Shown: positions 1 to 9,132, counted from the stretch's first letter. The stretch is DNA of 64,000 nucleotides from an uncultured Lachnospiraceae bacterium (GCA_947576945.1 CANPTH010000003.1:62001-126000), one strand, 5' to 3'. Notes: generated from the letters alone by a model not told the origin. Program-made: numbers and translations.

Positions 1-1239
1 CTGAATCTGGGAGTCACGGCGTATTATGTGCTGTTAATGATGGAGGCAAACCGGAGAAGGCAATATCCTGAAATATGTGAAGCTACGGATATCAATGAAG
101 AGATGAAAGCGTATGCGGAGATTTGCTGCAAAAGGCCGATTCAATGGAATAAGATCGTATTTCGTTCTTTCGACACTTATTCTGATCATGGTAAATATAT
201 TACAGAACAGTTATTAAAGCGGAGTGAAGAACTTGATATTGTGTGGATACTGAGAGACCTGCAGGAGGAAGTGCCGGAGGGAGTGCGGACCGTCTGGACA
301 GGAAACTGGAAGAAGCATATCTATGAAATGGAGACTGCCCATATCTGGGTCATAAATACCTTAATGCCTTCGCAGATCATAAAGAGAGAAGGGCAGATCT
401 ATATTCACACGAAGCACTGGGCGAGTATTACGTTGAAAAAATTTTATCTGGATGCGTCTACGATTACGGATGTACCGGCAGATGTGGAGCGCTGGAGACA
501 TAACGGAGAGTGTATGGATTATGTGCTTACGGGGAGCGAGTTTGATGCGGAAGCTTTCAGGAGAGGATTTGAGTTCCGGAAAGAAGCAGTGCAGGTAGGG
601 TCATCGAGGACGGATGCGATGTTCCGGCCGGAAGAGTGCAGGAGCAAGGTGATCGATCATTATCATCTGGAGAGAGATCATAGATTTCTGCTTTACGCTC
701 CCACATATCGATATAGCAAGGATAAACCAGGAGTGCACTCAGCGGAGGCGAGGAATATCGGACTGGATTACGCCATGATCCGAAACGCCCTGTCAGACAG
801 GTTTGGCGGTGAGTGGGATATATTGCTGAGACTGCATCCGAGCGTAGCCAGAGAGAGTGGCAGATTTGCGGAAGGCAGTTATGTGGTGGACGTAAGCGCC
901 TATCCGGACAGCGAAGAACTTGCGTCTGCGAGTGATATTATGATTTCTGATTATTCCAGTATTATGTTTGAACCTGCTTTTGTGAAGAAACCGGTGTTTT
1001 TGTTTGCAACGGATAAGGCGGAATACATAGACCATGAATATGATCTATTACTGAATTATGACGCGCTTCCGTTTCCGATTGCAGAGACGAACGGAGAACT
1101 GGCACAGTATATTACAAAGTTTGATCAGACAGCATATGAAAGCCGGGTGACAGCCTTTTTGGATCAGTATGGTGTGCGGGAAGACGGTCATGCCAGTGAA
1201 AGAGCGGCAGAATTCATTTTAAATTTGTTTCATGATTAA
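1..1239 (+). CDS. CDP-glycerol glycerophosphotransferase family protein (5' end outside window)
   Basis: Transfers polyol phosphate units from a CDP-activated donor to a growing surface polymer (TagB/TagF-type family) at the inner face of the membrane. The domain covers about residues 45-400 of the visible 412. Visible family marks are LLYAPTYR, the LLRLHPS segment, and the C-terminal SDIMISDYSSIMFEPAF block followed by KPVFLF. The reading frame is open to the first base, so the gene may begin upstream; internal candidate starts are GTG 28 and ATG 37. The next gene starts 47 bp downstream on the same strand, and a cytidylyltransferase-like domain two genes on could supply the donor. Family is clear; donor and acceptor are inferred. 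Confidence 0.85.
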   Translation: MNLGVTAYYVLLMMEANRRRQYPEICEATDINEEMKAYAEICCKRPIQWNKIVFRSFDTYSDHGKYITEQLLKRSEELDIVWILRDLQEEVPEGVRTVWTGNWKKHIYEMETAHIWVINTLMPSQIIKREGQIYIHTKHWASITLKKFYLDASTITDVPADVERWRHNGECMDYVLTGSEFDAEAFRRGFEFRKEAVQVGSSRTDAMFRPEECRSKVIDHYHLERDHRFLLYAPTYRYSKDKPGVHSAEARNIGLDYAMIRNALSDRFGGEWDILLRLHPSVARESGRFAEGSYVVDVSAYPDSEELASASDIMISDYSSIMFEPAFVKKPVFLFATDKAEYIDHEYDLLLNYDALPFPIAETNGELAQYITKFDQTAYESRVTAFLDQYGVREDGHASERAAEFILNLFHD

Positions 1240-1286
1240 CGGAATCCTGTAGCGCATATAAGATAAAAGGAAGAACGGAGGAAAGA

Positions 1287-2633
1287 ATGGATAAGCCCTT
1301 GATTTCAGTGATTATGCCTTCTTATAATGTCGCAAAATATATAAGGGTCTGTATGGAGAGTGTGCTTGCACAGTCGCTGCAGGATATGGAGATTTTAGCT
1401 ATTGATGCCGGTTCTGAGGATGGTACACTGGATATTTTGCGGGAGTATGCGGACAAAGATGAACGAATCTGTCTTGTTCATTCGGAAAAGAAGAGTTATG
1501 GTTACCAGGTCAATCTGGGAATCCAAATGGCGAGGGGCAAATATATCGGTATCGTAGAAACTGATGATTTTATAGAGCCGGATATGTACAGGATTTTATA
1601 TGAATGGACGAAAGAGAACGATGTCGATTATGTGAGAGGACAGGGGGCATTTTATAGAGAAATTGCGGAAGGAATGGCGGCGGAACGCCCGATTCGCTGT
1701 CCGATAAAGGACGAGGCCATGTTCGGAAGGGTTTTGAATCCGCATGAACATCCTGAGTTTGTATATAGTGACAGGTTTTTATGGCTTGGCCTGTATAGAG
1801 CTGATTTTGTCAGATCGATACGTCTCAATGAAACGCCTGGAGCGGCGTATCAGGATATCGGGTTTATGCTGCAGGTTCACATTAAGGCTGCAAAAGCAGT
1901 CTATGTGAATCGCTGTATCTATCATTATCGTCTTGATAATACTGCGTCATCCGCGTATGATGAACGTGCGTTCCGCTATCTTGTCCAGGAAACGTCTTAT
2001 AAGGAGAGCTTTCTGGAAGAACTGCCGGCTGTCTGGAGAAAATACAGTGCACTGGCGCTTCTTGACCAGATACAGACACGGTTTTATCAAATGGCTTTTT
2101 CAGAGCATTATTGGAAGGGATCCATTGACGATATAGAATATGTCAGGACATATTTGAAGGATTTGTATCAGAGGGATGTGATTCGAATGGAGGATATGGA
2201 TCCGGGAAGCTGGGCCGGACTGCAGCTGCTTTTGGAATCTCCGGAGTCGCTGTATGACTCCTGTAGATTTGATTATCTCGCAAAAACATATGGTGTCCGT
2301 CTGCTTAAGAAACAGATCGGAGAGACAGAGGTCATTATTTTCGGAGCAGGAAAGAGGGGCAGGTATTGTCATATGCTTCTTACAGCCCAGGGAATTGGTA
2401 CGGTCAGGCTGTTTTGTGATAATAATTGCAGGATGCAGGGAATAAAACAGCAGGGGCTTATGGTAAGCAGCCTGTCAGGGGCTTATGCAGAATATCCAAA
2501 TGCAGTATATGTGGTGCCAGGTGGCAAGTATGCTCATGAGATGAGACAGCAGCTGCTGGGGCGCGGAATCAATGAGGAACAGATTATTTTATTTGATATA
2601 GCTGAGAATGATTCATTGCTGCGAAAAATATAA
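1287..2633 (+). CDS. GT2 family glycosyltransferase with C-terminal Rossmann-like domain
   Basis: 448 residues. The N-terminus is a GT-A fold family 2 glycosyltransferase: PLISVIMPSYNVAKYI near residue 4, then an acidic AIDAGSEDGT loop and the VETDDF nucleotide-sugar/metal motif near residue 92. About residues 348-440 form a separate nucleotide-binding-like unit starting IIFGAGKRGRY, with a CDNN segment, resembling domains in the next two genes. Start ATG has GGAGG seven bases upstream. It lies 47 bp after the CDP-glycerol transferase and 21 bp before the next gene, so it is probably in one operon making a surface glycan. Sugar donor unknown. Confidence 0.85.
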   Translation: MDKPLISVIMPSYNVAKYIRVCMESVLAQSLQDMEILAIDAGSEDGTLDILREYADKDERICLVHSEKKSYGYQVNLGIQMARGKYIGIVETDDFIEPDMYRILYEWTKENDVDYVRGQGAFYREIAEGMAAERPIRCPIKDEAMFGRVLNPHEHPEFVYSDRFLWLGLYRADFVRSIRLNETPGAAYQDIGFMLQVHIKAAKAVYVNRCIYHYRLDNTASSAYDERAFRYLVQETSYKESFLEELPAVWRKYSALALLDQIQTRFYQMAFSEHYWKGSIDDIEYVRTYLKDLYQRDVIRMEDMDPGSWAGLQLLLESPESLYDSCRFDYLAKTYGVRLLKKQIGETEVIIFGAGKRGRYCHMLLTAQGIGTVRLFCDNNCRMQGIKQQGLMVSSLSGAYAEYPNAVYVVPGGKYAHEMRQQLLGRGINEEQIILFDIAENDSLLRKI

Positions 2634-2654
2634 AGTAAAAGAAGAGGTATGTGA

Positions 2655-5012
2655 ATGACGGCAGAGGAAGTGATTGGGAATCTTCCCAAAGCGTTGATTA
2701 ACTGGTACGCGTTTGAGACGGGAGCGGAAGCGCTTTTTGTTTCAGGAGGCAATGCAGAGTGTGAGGCGCTGCATGAGGCCCTGGCTGACAGTGGCGCTGC
2801 TGTGTTTAAGACTACAATCTGTGAACTGGAAGCGAAGGACAATGAAGATGAAGAAAAAGGTTGTGGCGGCGCTGAGCAGAAAAAATATGATTATATTGTG
2901 GCGGCGGGTATTCTTGAGAAAGCCTTAGATCCGGTGAGACTGCTCACCAGGCTGCGAATGCTGCTTAAAATTTCCGGGCGGCTGCTGCTCGGAACAGAAA
3001 ACCGTCTTGGGATTCGTTATTTCTGTGGGGATAAAGATGTATTTTCCGGTCATGTGTTTGATGGGATAGATGGGTATGCACAGGTAGATCCGGACAGGAA
3101 GAAAGCGAAAGGGCAGGCTTACTCGAAGGCAGAACTGGCGGGGATGCTGCAGGATGCCGGCTTTTCCTGTTTCAGGTTTTACTCTGTGCTTCCCTGTCTT
3201 ACGCGGCCTCAGCTTATCATGTCTGAAAATTATCTGCCCAATGAACCGATTGAAGTGAGAACATTTCCACAATACAACAGTCCTGAAACGATTTTTCTGG
3301 GGGAGGAGAGTTTGTACCGCTCTCTCATGGACAATCATATGTTTCATCAGATGGCAAATGCCTTTTTCATAGATTGTCCGGTGGAGGGACAACTTACGGA
3401 TATTGACCAGATTACCGTTCAGGGAGACCGCAGCCGTGAAGAGGCAATGGCTACCATTATACGATATAAGAATTCTGTGGAGAAAAGGGCGTTGTATCCG
3501 CAGGGGCAGAAAAAGATCGGGAGTTTGGCAGAGAATGAGGCGTATTTAAGACAGCACGGTATTCCGGTGGTGGAAGCGCGGCTGGAGAAAAATGCATATG
3601 TGATGCCATATATTGAAGCAGAGATTGCAACTGACTATTTCAGGAAACTACTTAAGAGCGATAGGGAAGCATTTATAAAAGAGCTTGCAAGCTTCAGGCG
3701 GCTTATCATAAATTCATCAGAACATGTCCCTTATACAGAAGTTAATTGGAGGCAGTTTGAACCGGGGTGGGAACGACGGAAGAAAGATGATCCTAATATT
3801 GATAAGTGGGAGAAGCTTGCTTTTGGTTCGGAAGAACAGCAGCGCGATATCGGCGCTATACTCGAGAGAGGGTATGTCGATATGGTTTCTCTTAATTGCT
3901 TTCATTCCGAGAAAGGCTTTCTGTTCTTTGATCAGGAATTTTATGTGGAATCGTTTCCGGTTAATGCTGTTTTTATCCGGACAATTGACTTTATTTACAG
4001 GGACTGCCCAGAACTTGAAAAGCTTTATCCGAAAGATGATATTTTAAGATATTTCAATTTATATGAACACAGGGATACGTGGCGGAATTTCGCAAATACC
4101 TTTCTGATCAGTCTGCGTAATGAGAAAGAACTGATCGTATATCATCGAATGCACAGGAGAAATCATAAAACAGTCTGGTCGAACAGATTCAGGATGGATT
4201 ACACACAAGAAGAATACGCCAGGCTGTTTACGAATATATTTAAGGATGCAGATAATAAGGTACTTTACCTTTTCGGCTCAGGCTGTTATGCAGAGCAGTT
4301 TATCGCACAATTCAGTCAATATTATACAATTAAGGCAATTGTGGATAATAACGAAGAGAAATGGGGCAGAACGGTTGCAGGAATAGAGATTTACCCGCCT
4401 TCAATATTGGAAGACTTAGATGCACCTTTCAAAGTTTTCATCTGTATCAAATTTTTTGAGGACGTGCTTTTGCAGCTTAAAGAAATGGGAGTCAGAAACA
4501 TTTCGGTTTATAATCCACAGATTGATTATGAAAGGCCTGTTCGGCTGGAATGCAGACAGGAAGGTGCGGAACCGAAAAGGTATCACGTCGGTTATGTGGC
4601 CGGCGTATTTGATCTGTTTCATATCGGGCATCTGAATCTGTTACGGCGGGCAAAGGAACAGTGTGACTATCTGATTGCTGGTGTGGTAACGGACGAGCAG
4701 GTGATAGCGGCCAAGAAGACAAAGCCCTATATTGCATTTGAGGAAAGACTTGCAATTGTGCAGGCCTGCAGGTATGTGGACGAAGCGGTAGAGATTCCTG
4801 CTGATAAGCCGGGTACGGAGGATGCTTTTTATAAATACCATTTTGACGTACAGTTTTCAGGCAGCGATTATGCGGATAATCCGTTTTGGCTGGCGAAAAA
4901 GGAATTTTTGCAACAGCATGGGTCTGACCTGGTATTCTTTCCATATACGCAGGGCACAAGTTCGACGGAGATTAAAGATCAATTAAGCGATAGCGAGAGG
5001 AATCAAGGTTGA
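2655..5012 (+). CDS. Four-part protein: methyltransferase-like, kinase-like, Rossmann-like, glycerol-3-phosphate cytidylyltransferase-like
   Basis: 785 residues with four recognisable parts. Residues 1-190 resemble a class I SAM methyltransferase, although the glycine loop is weak (LFVSGGNAE). Residues 240-525 look like a distant aminoglycoside-phosphotransferase/choline-kinase type fold, with FLFFDQEF as the possible catalytic or metal-binding segment. Residues 534-630 are a Rossmann-like unit (LYLFGSGCYAEQF, VDNNEEKWG). Residues 641-785 match TagD-type cytidylyltransferases: GVFDLFHIGHLNLL contains the HxGH motif, and TQGTSSTEI replaces the usual RTxGISTT. The last domain should make CDP-glycerol or a similar CDP-polyol for the transferase at the window start. 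The first two roles are tentative. A 132-bp gap with three hairpins follows. Confidence 0.75.
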   Translation: MTAEEVIGNLPKALINWYAFETGAEALFVSGGNAECEALHEALADSGAAVFKTTICELEAKDNEDEEKGCGGAEQKKYDYIVAAGILEKALDPVRLLTRLRMLLKISGRLLLGTENRLGIRYFCGDKDVFSGHVFDGIDGYAQVDPDRKKAKGQAYSKAELAGMLQDAGFSCFRFYSVLPCLTRPQLIMSENYLPNEPIEVRTFPQYNSPETIFLGEESLYRSLMDNHMFHQMANAFFIDCPVEGQLTDIDQITVQGDRSREEAMATIIRYKNSVEKRALYPQGQKKIGSLAENEAYLRQHGIPVVEARLEKNAYVMPYIEAEIATDYFRKLLKSDREAFIKELASFRRLIINSSEHVPYTEVNWRQFEPGWERRKKDDPNIDKWEKLAFGSEEQQRDIGAILERGYVDMVSLNCFHSEKGFLFFDQEFYVESFPVNAVFIRTIDFIYRDCPELEKLYPKDDILRYFNLYEHRDTWRNFANTFLISLRNEKELIVYHRMHRRNHKTVWSNRFRMDYTQEEYARLFTNIFKDADNKVLYLFGSGCYAEQFIAQFSQYYTIKAIVDNNEEKWGRTVAGIEIYPPSILEDLDAPFKVFICIKFFEDVLLQLKEMGVRNISVYNPQIDYERPVRLECRQEGAEPKRYHVGYVAGVFDLFHIGHLNLLRRAKEQCDYLIAGVVTDEQVIAAKKTKPYIAFEERLAIVQACRYVDEAVEIPADKPGTEDAFYKYHFDVQFSGSDYADNPFWLAKKEFLQQHGSDLVFFPYTQGTSSTEIKDQLSDSERNQG

Positions 5013-5127
5013 ATAAATTCTCTGATGAGCAATTTATTCAACCAAGAATTTGTGCCGAAGCGTCACAAATTCTGTTGATCGCAGAGCAGAATCTGAAATT
5101 CTGCTCGCGTCCTCAGCGCAAAGCGCT
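5007..5127 (+). other. Three consecutive perfect inverted repeats in an intra-operon gap
   Basis: Three stems follow one another: a 13-bp stem (5007-5019 with 5031-5043), a 10-bp stem (5045-5054 with 5064-5073) and a 9-bp stem (5084-5092 with 5098-5106). A small AGCGC/GCGCT hairpin (5115-5127) ends just before the ribosome-binding site of the next gene. The first stem overlaps the stop codon of the upstream gene. There is no terminal T run. They may be mRNA processing or stability structures, or attenuators; the function is inferred. Confidence 0.6.
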
Positions 5128-5139
5128 TCGGAATGGAGG
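5115..5139 (+). repeat. 25-nt repeated element containing the ribosome-binding site (copy 1)
   Basis: Identical over 25 nt to the minus-strand sequence at 27347-27371, where it also lies directly before a start codon. It consists of a small AGCGC/GCGCT hairpin, then CTTCGGAAT and the Shine-Dalgarno GGAGG. A partial copy with one change lies before the gene at 30271. Confidence 0.7.
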
Positions 5140-5144
5140 AAATA

Positions 5145-6422
5145 ATGAATATAAGCTGCCAGAGCATTATCAATCCGGAAAGGCCTGTACAGGGAATCAT
5201 AGATATCAGGAGAGCGGAATTTGAAGGTGTTTTTTTGCGTGTGAGCGCTCATTTCCCAAAGTCAGGTTCTATGCAGGAGGGAGGATCTGGCTGTTCTGAT
5301 GCGTCGTGCAATAAAAGCAGGGAAGAATGGCTTAGGAAAAAGTACTCCCCGGAAACTATTGTAGAACGGTATGAGGAGACTATCGAAAAATGTAAGGAAA
5401 GCAACATCCGCATATCGGCGGTAAGTACTCCTGGTCTCGCTTATAAAGTGGATGAGGAAAAAAAATATGTTGCTTTTATGAGAAAATGTGCTGTAGAAGG
5501 TATTAGATTGTGCAGCCAGGCAGGGTGTAATTATATGGTGGTTCCTCCTCTGCGTATGGAAAATGAAAGGGCATGGGAGAGTAATCGGGAATTTTATCTT
5601 ACGCTTGCGGAAACGGCCAGGGAATACGGTGTACGCATACTGCTTAAGAATCAGGAGAAAGAAACAGGCGGACGGTTTGTACGTGGAATCTGTGCGGAAT
5701 CATTTCAGGCAGCAGAGTGGATTGACAGATTAAATGCTGAAGCAGGAGAAGAAGTGTTTGGGTTTTGTCTGGATATCGGAATATGCAGTTTATGTGGAAA
5801 TGATATACATGAATTTATTTCGGAGCTTGGACAACGAATCAGGATGGTTGTTCTGAAAGATTGTTCCTGGCAAAGGGAAACTGCATTGCTGCCCTTCACG
5901 TGTGTAGATTCCGGGACGGATTGGCTGGGCGTTATTCGAGGACTTAGGGATGTTGAGTTTGATGGTGAGCTTGTAATTGACTTTTCAGGTACCATGCGGG
6001 CATTTTCACCGTTACTGCGGCCTGCGCTTTATAAGCTTGCCAAGGAAACCGTGAAATATTTTTCATGGCAGATCGGGCTGGAACAGGGCATGAAGAAATA
6101 TAAGAAACTTGTCCTTTTTGGCGCTGGTAATATGTGTCGTAATTACATGAAAAATTACGGAGAAAAGTATCCGCCCTTATTTACCTGCGATAATAATTCA
6201 AAATTGTGGGGGACCGAATTTTGCGGTCTGGAGGTAAAAAGCCCGGAGGCTTTGAAAAATCTGCCTGAGGATTGTGGGATATTTATCTGTAATATTTATT
6301 ATCGGGAAATAGAAGAACAGTTACGGGCAATGGGAGTTGAGAGAAATATTGAGTATTTTAATGATGAGTATATGCAGTCATTTGATTTTAACAGATTGGA
6401 TATTATGGCAAGAGAACAATGA
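5145..6422 (+). CDS. Degenerate xylose-isomerase-type TIM barrel fused to Rossmann-like domain
   Basis: 425 residues. I take ATG 5145, four bases after GGAGG; the in-frame ATG at 5133 overlaps that site. Residues 1-300 align by eye with the sugar-phosphate isomerase/epimerase barrel at 8155-9093 (shared WIDRLN/RIDRIN, GFCxD, DWxGxIRGLR). The metal-binding positions intact in that paralogue are changed here: CIEN becomes LLKN, DTGHAN becomes DIGICS, HIHDND becomes VLKDCS, and NFET becomes IDFS. Residues 319-425 are a Rossmann-like unit (LVLFGAGNMCRNYM, CDNNSKLWG, SPEAL). It is probably not an active metal-dependent isomerase; it may be a scaffold or binding protein. The stop overlaps the next start (ATGA). 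Confidence 0.75.
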   Translation: MNISCQSIINPERPVQGIIDIRRAEFEGVFLRVSAHFPKSGSMQEGGSGCSDASCNKSREEWLRKKYSPETIVERYEETIEKCKESNIRISAVSTPGLAYKVDEEKKYVAFMRKCAVEGIRLCSQAGCNYMVVPPLRMENERAWESNREFYLTLAETAREYGVRILLKNQEKETGGRFVRGICAESFQAAEWIDRLNAEAGEEVFGFCLDIGICSLCGNDIHEFISELGQRIRMVVLKDCSWQRETALLPFTCVDSGTDWLGVIRGLRDVEFDGELVIDFSGTMRAFSPLLRPALYKLAKETVKYFSWQIGLEQGMKKYKKLVLFGAGNMCRNYMKNYGEKYPPLFTCDNNSKLWGTEFCGLEVKSPEALKNLPEDCGIFICNIYYREIEEQLRAMGVERNIEYFNDEYMQSFDFNRLDIMAREQ

Positions 6423-8149
6423 GGCGTGAAGTGCAGAATAGAGTGTATCGTATTGAGGAGAAATTTAATATAGATCAAAAGGATTCATTTATTGCCAGAG
6501 AGAATATGACTTCTGTTTATGAATTGGCATCTGTTTCAGATTTATCTGATCAGGCATATTATCATTTTATGAACTGTGAAGATGAAGTATTATATTTATT
6601 AAAAGAAAACAAGTTGTCAGGAGTATTGTCTATCGGAGATTTGGAGCGTTTTTTTGATAGCGGTGAGAGTGAACTCAAAATAAATCAAAACTATACATCA
6701 ATAAGTACAGTTAACTATGACCTGGCAGAAAAATTTTTTGAAAATTCAATTACAATTAATGAGATTCCGATTGAGACAGAACAGGGCATTTTTTTGGGAA
6801 TTATTCGTAAAGAAAAAACGAAAGCGCTTCGGGAACAGCAAAGAAGTGAACTTGAAGCAGCAAAAAAGGGCGAGGGTATCTGGCGTCGAGGAGAAATGAG
6901 GAGTTTTATCAATGAAACCAGGGCTTCGGTTTTGCTTTATACATATTCTGATCAAAAGGTTATGAGGCAATTGAAATGGGAGGATAAACAGAAGCTTAAA
7001 AAACATAGGCGAAAGATGGAGGAGGAGAATATCTGGGATGTTTTGACAAAAGAAGAATGGGATACTTTTTTACATGCGGAAAAAGACAGCGGCGTTGATA
7101 CATTGAGGAAGGAAAGAGACAGCTGCATACCGGCATTTGTAAATGGCAAGGCTGTTTTACCAGATATGTCAGGTAATTACTTTACGATTCGAGAGGGACA
7201 TCGTTTAACACCGAATAATCCATTACACGCAGATAGAAAGATCGTCATGTTTGGACCATGCAATGTATTTGGAGCATTTTGTAAAGATAATCAGACGATA
7301 GAAGCTTATTTGCAGGATTTATTGAATGTAAATGGGTATATATCATGGGAGGTTTTAAATAAAGGGGTGTGCGGCGTAGACTATAGCTACGACCAGATGT
7401 TTGTTGAAGAACTCTCAGAAGATGATATCGTAATCATCATAGGTATAGAAAAGTGGGTGCCAGATGAAATTGAACATGCACTTGCCTTTCGGGGAGATTT
7501 ATCAGAGTTTTTTGTAAGACTGCCACATCTGTCAGATTATGTGCTGGATAGTATTTCACACTTTAACTATGTGGTAAACGAGAAGCTGGCACAACAAATT
7601 TACAAGGATATTTGTGTTACAGGATTATTAGAAGAACCAACAAGGCCCGGAGTATCAGAAAAAATACAGGATTATTATATTAGCTGGTCAATTTTTAGGT
7701 TTCAGGACAGATTTCGGATGGTTGAACAGGGCGTTTCGGATTTGAACGGTGTACGTGTCGTCCCATCTGGAAGATATATCATATCTTTGGATACATTTAA
7801 ACAGTATTTTGAAAAGGAACAGGTCCAGGTAGTGAATTCTATGGACTATGACGTATATATTTTTGGTGAAGTAGTTGCAGAGGAATTAGGGATTAAGTAT
7901 CGTTTTGTAGGGGAAGAACCGTTTAATAAAGTGACCAGAACATATAATGAGACAATGAAGCGTATTCTGCCGAAATGCGGGGTTAAAGTTATTGAATTCC
8001 CCCGGGCTTTGAATGATGAAAAGGAGATAATCAGTGCAACTTTAGTACGGAAAGCAATACAGGAAGAAAATATGAGTATGATTGAAAAGTTTTGCCCTGA
8101 AAGCACGATTTTATACTTGAAAGAGCAACTAAATTTGGGAAAGGAATAG
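6419..8149 (+). CDS. Unknown multi-domain protein: CBS-like, SGNH-like, citrate-lyase-ligase-like C-terminus
   Basis: 576 residues with no full-length family that I recognise. Residues 40-130 resemble a CBS-type module (LSGVLSIGDL, then INEIPIETEQGIFLGII). Around residues 275-345, KIVMFGPCNVFGAFC and a later NKGVCGVDYSYDQ resemble blocks of an SGNH/GDSL-like fold without a clear GDS serine. The last 120 residues closely resemble the C-terminus of citrate lyase ligase (CitC): FGEVVAEELGIKYRFVGEEP, NKVTRTYNETMK, then EIISATLVRKAI. No HxGH nucleotidylation motif is visible. It starts inside the stop of the previous gene, so translation is probably coupled. The sequence is more AT-rich than its neighbours. 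Function unknown. Confidence 0.65.
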   Translation: MRREVQNRVYRIEEKFNIDQKDSFIARENMTSVYELASVSDLSDQAYYHFMNCEDEVLYLLKENKLSGVLSIGDLERFFDSGESELKINQNYTSISTVNYDLAEKFFENSITINEIPIETEQGIFLGIIRKEKTKALREQQRSELEAAKKGEGIWRRGEMRSFINETRASVLLYTYSDQKVMRQLKWEDKQKLKKHRRKMEEENIWDVLTKEEWDTFLHAEKDSGVDTLRKERDSCIPAFVNGKAVLPDMSGNYFTIREGHRLTPNNPLHADRKIVMFGPCNVFGAFCKDNQTIEAYLQDLLNVNGYISWEVLNKGVCGVDYSYDQMFVEELSEDDIVIIIGIEKWVPDEIEHALAFRGDLSEFFVRLPHLSDYVLDSISHFNYVVNEKLAQQIYKDICVTGLLEEPTRPGVSEKIQDYYISWSIFRFQDRFRMVEQGVSDLNGVRVVPSGRYIISLDTFKQYFEKEQVQVVNSMDYDVYIFGEVVAEELGIKYRFVGEEPFNKVTRTYNETMKRILPKCGVKVIEFPRALNDEKEIISATLVRKAIQEENMSMIEKFCPESTILYLKEQLNLGKE

Positions 8150-8154
8150 GAAAT

Positions 8155-9093
8155 ATGCTCAGACTGGGAGTTCAGACAAATAATGTAATAGAGGATAACT
8201 GCCCGCAGGATGGTTTTGCCATATTGAAACGCGCCGGTTTTTCATGCGCTGACTTTTCTCTGAACGGATATTTGAAGAATACCGATGTTTACAAGTCGGA
8301 TATTAACCATTTCTTTTCCCAATCGGTTCAGGATCTGGAAGCTTTTTTCGGATCACATAAGCAGGGCGCTGCTGAGGAAGGCATTCTGATCAGCCAGATG
8401 CATATGCCATACCCGATTTATGTACCTGGGGGAGATAAGGAATTAAATGACTATCTTCGGGAAGTAGTGGCTCCCAAAAGCATGGCATTATGTTCGTTTT
8501 TCCAATGCACCTATATTGTGATACATAGTTATAAGCTTGCGCTGTATCTGGGGTCGGAGCGCAGGGAGTGGGAACAGACAGAGCAGTTCCTTGATACCAT
8601 TCTGCCTATGGCAAAAGAAATGGGGATTACAATCTGTATCGAAAATCTGTATGACAGCGTAAGAGGGCATTTGATCGAAGGACCCTGCTGCAATGCGGTA
8701 AAGGCGGCTGAGCGGATTGACAGAATTAATGATAAATATCATGCGGAAGTCCTGGGCTTTTGTTTTGACACAGGGCATGCCAATTTGATCGGAATAGATT
8801 TTGAAGATTTTATCACGACACTTGGACATAGGTTGAAGGTTCTGCACATCCATGATAATGACGGCAGGCAGGATCTGCATCAGATTCCTTTTACATTTAC
8901 GGCAACGCGGGAAAATAAATCCTCTACGGATTGGGACGGATTTATCAGAGGACTGCGGAATATTCAGTACAATGGGGTGTTGAATTTTGAGACCGCGCCG
9001 GTGCTGAGTGCGTTTCCGGAGGGAATGAAAGAGGCAGCGCTGGGGTTTATCGCACAAATAGGACACTATTTTGCAGAACAAATAGACGGTTGA
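8155..9093 (+). CDS. Sugar phosphate isomerase/epimerase (TIM barrel)
   Basis: 312 residues of the xylose-isomerase-like (AP endonuclease 2) TIM-barrel family. Presumed metal ligands are in place: Glu in ITICIEN, Asp and His in FCFDTGHAN, His and Asp in LHIHDND, and Glu in LNFET. This is the intact paralogue of the fused barrel at 5145-6422. It follows the upstream gene by five bases, with AAGGA overlapping that gene's end. In this cluster it could supply or epimerise the polyol or sugar that becomes CDP-activated. The exact substrate cannot be read from sequence. Confidence 0.8.
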   Translation: MLRLGVQTNNVIEDNCPQDGFAILKRAGFSCADFSLNGYLKNTDVYKSDINHFFSQSVQDLEAFFGSHKQGAAEEGILISQMHMPYPIYVPGGDKELNDYLREVVAPKSMALCSFFQCTYIVIHSYKLALYLGSERREWEQTEQFLDTILPMAKEMGITICIENLYDSVRGHLIEGPCCNAVKAAERIDRINDKYHAEVLGFCFDTGHANLIGIDFEDFITTLGHRLKVLHIHDNDGRQDLHQIPFTFTATRENKSSTDWDGFIRGLRNIQYNGVLNFETAPVLSAFPEGMKEAALGFIAQIGHYFAEQIDG

Positions 9094-9132
9094 GGATTCT
9101 TCCATTCAGAGGAGCTGACGGATGCGCTTTAT

